From Amblyornis subalaris (Eukaryota > Chordata > Aves > Passeriformes > Ptilonorhynchidae): a stretch of 64,000 nt of DNA. Position numbers and translations under genes: made by a program. The notes under the pieces were generated by a model. It saw only the letters and a program-made list of their open reading frames with translations, had not been told where the DNA came from and made no database searches. The DNA is taken from the NCBI GenBank assembly GCA_018881555.1, contig JACAXG010000051.1, positions 4,947,546 to 5,011,545 of the forward strand, in the 5' to 3' direction. Positions 62,201 to 64,000 of this stretch are shown here, in pieces (position 1 is the first letter of the stretch; every line of letters starts with the position of its first letter).

Positions 62201-64000
62201 CACAGGCAGGAGAGAAGCTAGCAGAGCATGGACACTGTGGGAGCAACCAATGTCTAACCGCAGGCTGTTCTGAAGAAGGGTGGCAGAGCACTGAGAACAC
62301 CCCTTTGAGCAACCCATCTACCCTTAGAGCAAAACAGATCTGGGATTACATTTCTGGGAGCTAAGGTGTATTTTCTATCATCAGGAATGCACCTGTAAGG
62401 ACTCAGCGAGTCTGTGCTCCTATAAAAGACAATATGTCTGCCACACTCTAAGGTCTGCTCTTGGACATCTCTGTGAAGCACAGAGTAAGTGCACCTGTTA
62501 GCTTGTCACAGCTGAAATGCACTGCCGCCACACTCCTCATGTGCTATGGATCTGCTATTAATTTTTGTGAATGTTTTCCCATTTAAGAGTATTTTGAAAA
62601 TTATTATGGAAGTGCAGATTGTGTTATGGTTACATGCAAAGGCCTCTATCCACGTTTCTACATTCTATCTCATTCTTTTCACATTGCTGTTACTGAAACG
62701 GTGTGGGAGAAAATCCAATACTGCACGGTCTTTGGTTGTGTGCCAAAGTGGTTAAGCTGCAAAATTAGGCCCCACTGTTAGTGATGGCAGTCTGTAAAAC
62801 AGGAATAATTTTCTATTGAATACCTGATTGAATTACTCATGAATTGCTGCTCTGCTGAGAAAATGATATTGGAGGTTGGCAGGCGGTCACCATTTTTATT
62901 TGCTAGAGCGTATTATCTGAATTTGCCTGTCAGGTGATTACCTGGTTAGCCCCTTCCCAGTATAAATAACTATGTATTTCAAAATGTGACAAATAATAGT
63001 AATAAAGTTTATAGAGGAAAAAAATTNTTCTTGCTGCTACAAGGAATAGCACTTAAACCAGACATTTATCTACTGCTTACAAAAAACTGGGCTGAGAAGA
63101 CCATAATATATTCCAGTGGTTTGAAAAAATAAAAAGCAGGAAGATTTACTATTTTTTCACCTCCTTCTTCTTCTTGTAGCTACAGTTTAGAATAGCTTTG
63201 CATTGAATTGGTATTTTATTTTGTTATGCTTATGGAGTTTGATAATTTGAACAGTCCTTGCAGTGATATAATTTTGTTCAGTGAGCCAGACATTGCGAAA
63301 TTGCGAATTTTTATGCAACTGAGATAATTTTGCCTGGTAGCTGGTGGAAAATTGCATAAAAATTTGTATGCATTGGTCAACTCATTTAATGTGTTACGTC
63401 ACTTTTTCAGATGCTCGGCATTTTTTCCTTGTATTCCATTGCTGTGCTGCAAATCAACTTTTTTTGTACTTTGTCTCTAATGGTAAAATAATGAACAACA
63501 TAATGCTTCCCAAGGAAGAAATACAATGTTCATTTTCCCTTTGGCAAATGAGAATGTAGCCATTAGGAACAGTGCTTTCCCAGCTGCTCCTTGGAGGAAA
63601 GGGCCAGTATACTGATAGCAGATGCATGGGTTTCATTCAGACCGCAGAAAACTTATGTCATGTAACACTTGACTGTGTGCCACTCTGTGTTCCACTGTGA
63701 AACAATGGGGCAGATTCCTCTCATTTCACTACTGCCCGAAGTTGTGCATTACATCAGCTGGACTGAAAGAGTTAGGTAGACTGTTTGTGGGGATACCATT
63801 TCCATGACAAATTCTTCTAAAAATGGGTAGGATGTCTTCCACAATGATCCTCTTTTTCCTTTTGGTTATAGTGAGCTTTTGACAACAAGTGTTAGATCTC
63901 TTTTTACAGACACCAAGCACTAGAGTGTAAAGTTCACTGGCTGGAAGGAAGGGACTNACACCATGTCTTACAGGTAATCTATTGTCAGGAGCAGTAAATA
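59241..64000. other. Unannotated DNA to the window end
   Basis: No recognised repeat or gene. Some segments (60660-60760, 61000-61200, 62850-62960) contain CpGs and mixed motifs in an AT-rich setting and read like candidate conserved non-coding sequence. That is only an impression. Frames such as 59253-59558 (101 codons) and 60048-60305 (85 codons) have no recognisable domain. Confidence 0.45.

Noticed and set aside
1..64000. CRISPR array, prokaryotic operon or phage system
   Set aside because: No regularly spaced direct repeats with unique spacers and no ribosome-binding-site/ORF organisation. The repeat content is avian.

Overview
The window looks like nuclear DNA from a bird. Almost every recognisable feature is a repeat typical of avian genomes: CR1 (chicken repeat 1) LINEs with the characteristic ATTCTATG-type 3' tail, and long terminal repeats (LTRs) of avian ERVL and probable ERVK elements. 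There are no prokaryotic gene features: reading frames are short and random-looking outside the repeats, there are no operons, and the background is AT-rich. Many isolated single N bases and one 25-N gap inside a (TTTCC)n tract indicate a draft assembly with masked ambiguous positions. I found no intact protein-coding gene, tRNA, rRNA or CRISPR array. The window is best read as intergenic or long-intron DNA.

Layout. From 1 to 13 kb the DNA is repeat-rich: a (TTTCC)n microsatellite, a long but dead minus-strand CR1 (about 2.55-5.37 kb) with degraded endonuclease, reverse transcriptase and C-terminal regions, two CR1 3' ends in tandem (6.1-6.4 kb), a 1.08-kb solo ERVL-type LTR (8.98-10.05 kb), and a CR1 / ERVK-like LTR / CR1 sandwich (11.45-13.06 kb) ending in a (TTCTA)n tract. 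From 15.6 to 18.2 kb lie two old CR1 copies in opposite orientation, 3' ends facing each other. From 19.9 to 21.3 kb, and again from 27.65 to 29.24 kb, an ERVL-type LTR is split by a younger insertion flanked by 5-bp target-site duplications. Other CR1 pieces lie at 30.5-31.0, 40.9-41.35 and 54.0-54.7 kb, with a tail remnant at 59.2 kb.

The stretches 31-40.9, 41.35-54.0 and 54.7-64 kb are nearly free of recognisable repeats. The only hint of non-repeat coding sequence is a set of collinear minus-strand reading frames at about 24.97-27.13 kb with possible splice signals and internal frame breaks. I could not identify it; it is speculative and may be chance in AT-rich DNA. Other items include a perfect 14-bp-arm hairpin at 47,021-47,055 and short tandem duplications.

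No genes here work together in a pathway. The story is one of layered retroelement insertion: old CR1s, then ERVL LTRs, then LTR and other insertions into those LTRs, followed by microsatellite growth.
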